From a virus, in IMG/VR virus record IMGVR_UViG_3300046532_004634, positions 1-21,830 of that record: a DNA stretch of 21,830 bases. One strand, given 5' to 3'. Position 1 is the stretch's first letter, and each line of letters starts with the position of its first letter. Position numbers and translations under genes: made by a program. Below, one piece after another: positions 21,144-21,830 of the stretch. The notes below the pieces were generated by a model that was not told the DNA's origin, searched no databases, and saw only the letters and a list, made by a program, of their open reading frames with translations.

Positions 21144-21830
21144 TCTTTAACTGGGCTTTCTTTTTGTTGTTTGAGTTCGTCTATAGCTGACCTTAAAGCC
21201 TCCTGAGAGGTTCTCATATTAAAACCGCTATTTATTAATTTACTATTATCTAAAATACAATTTGAACGAGGAGCATCAGCTTTAACTTGTTTGTAGAATT
21301 CCTCTTCGCTAATCATTTCGTAAGAGCCTAACAGATTCGCTTCCTTTAAAAGCTCCACCACTTGTGAGGTTAGGATTGCCCCAGAATTGACTATGTTATA
21401 AATGCCAAACTCGGCTTTATTTTTTAATAAGTGTATACAAGCTTCTACGAAGTCGCCTCTGTGACTAATGGAATTTTCGGCTTCTAGTAGTTTTTCATAT
21501 TTTTGCAGTTTGGTTAAATAATTGCGAGGACTATCCACTCCGTCGAAGGGAATTCTTAGTCTGGCTATGTAAGACTTTTCCCACGCTGAATGGATAATTG
21601 ATTCGGCTAGAGTTTTTGTATCGCTGTAGAAGCTCCCCTTTCTCTCTGAACGCGAATGAAAATTAGGCTCATGCTCCTCCGTGAAGCCTTTGCCGTCGTT
21701 GTCCCCAGTGTAAATGCACCCTGAAGAAATATGCAGCAGCGTAACGTCTGCTAGGGCGCAAGCCGTAGTGATGACTCTTACTAGTTCTACATTAGCTTGG
21801 TAACAGGCATTTTTATTACGCTCGCAAGCA
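21140..21830 (-). CDS. NDP-4-keto-rhamnose epimerase/reductase, NRS/ER-like (5' part outside window)
   Basis: The frame is open from the window edge, and 229 residues are visible; a GTG at 21538 is only an internal codon. HISSGCIYTGDN followed by GKGFTEEHEPNF, then GSFYSDTKTLAE (the Tyr-x3-Lys pair) and LRIPFDGVDSPRNYLTKLQK, closely match the plant NRS/ER and mimivirus L780-type enzymes that carry out both 3,5-epimerisation and 4-reduction on 4-keto-6-deoxyglucose. Further down, GIYNIVNSGAILTSQ and DAPRSNCILDNSKL are also family-typical. With the RmlB-like gene at 19792 this gives a two-enzyme route to NDP-L-rhamnose. The similarity is from motif recall. The upstream NAD-binding region is not in the window. 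Confidence 0.82.
   Translation of the reverse strand, partial: ACERNKNACYQANVELVRVITTACALADVTLLHISSGCIYTGDNDGKGFTEEHEPNFHSRSERKGSFYSDTKTLAESIIHSAWEKSYIARLRIPFDGVDSPRNYLTKLQKYEKLLEAENSISHRGDFVEACIHLLKNKAEFGIYNIVNSGAILTSQVVELLKEANLLGSYEMISEEEFYKQVKADAPRSNCILDNSKLINSGFNMRTSQEALRSAIDELKQQKESPVKE

Noticed and set aside
21140-21538. Separate 132-residue gene starting at GTG 21538
   Set aside because: The frame is open from the window edge and carries reductase motifs upstream (YTGDN, YSDTK), so this is only the C-terminal part of a larger gene.
1-21830. tRNA genes, integrase, transposase or attachment sites
   Set aside because: No cloverleaf-like gap exists; nearly all space is coding, gaps are short, and no such motifs were seen by eye. 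A tRNA-scanning program would settle the tRNA point.

Overview
The window is a stretch of a tailed double-stranded DNA bacteriophage (Caudoviricetes) carrying a head-packaging and virion-structure module with T4-like traits. The evidence is a terminase large subunit with ATPase and nuclease motifs, a portal-type protein, a prohead protease joined to a scaffold, a major capsid candidate, a lysis cassette, a sigma-70-like factor and a PhoH-type ATPase. Base composition is moderately AT-rich and intergenic gaps are very short. Two small lipoproteins, a holin and rhamnose/heptose-type sugar genes suggest a Gram-negative host. The collagen-like fibre and accessory sugar genes recall marine or environmental phages, possibly large-genome ones. 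I cannot name the host or the phage.

Nearly every gene lies on the minus strand, so transcription runs from high to low coordinates. From the right edge: a sugar block (C-terminal part of a plant/mimivirus-type 3,5-epimerase/4-reductase, an HldE-like nucleotidyltransferase, an RmlB-like 4,6-dehydratase, and a 2-oxoglutarate/Fe(II) oxygenase-like protein) and then PhoH. A 56-codon gene on the plus strand (17882-18052) converges on PhoH and diverges from a second block: a zinc-ribbon protein, a sigma factor with a cysteine-rich insertion, a coiled-coil protein with a duplicated N-terminal module, a PAPS-type sulfotransferase, a C2H2-finger/ERCC4 nuclease, the terminase and the portal. Next come an FtsZ/tubulin-like GTPase beside the portal, a lysis cassette (holin, small protein, nested lipoprotein), several small genes, and the head genes (protease-scaffold, putative decoration protein, major capsid protein). 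The left end holds a HeH/SAP-like protein, a small beta-rich virion protein and a long collagen-like fibre that runs off the window.

Three intrinsic terminators follow lipoprotein or capsid genes, two of them with a UUCG loop. Two kinds of gene start are visible. Head genes have AAGGA Shine-Dalgarno sites 10-11 bases before ATG. A second set (portal, holin, PhoH, zinc-ribbon gene, the plus-strand gene and others) has no Shine-Dalgarno site and instead carries an AGTGTAATA-like motif only 6-11 bases before ATG, which suggests promoters giving leaderless or nearly leaderless mRNAs.

The strongest leads are the portal-adjacent tubulin-like GTPase, the internal scaffold start inside the protease gene, the AGTGTAATA start motif together with the sigma/zinc-ribbon pair, and the surface-chemistry genes (sulfotransferase, rhamnose route, oxygenase) carried beside the virion genes. 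I saw no tRNA, integrase, insertion sequence or CRISPR array.
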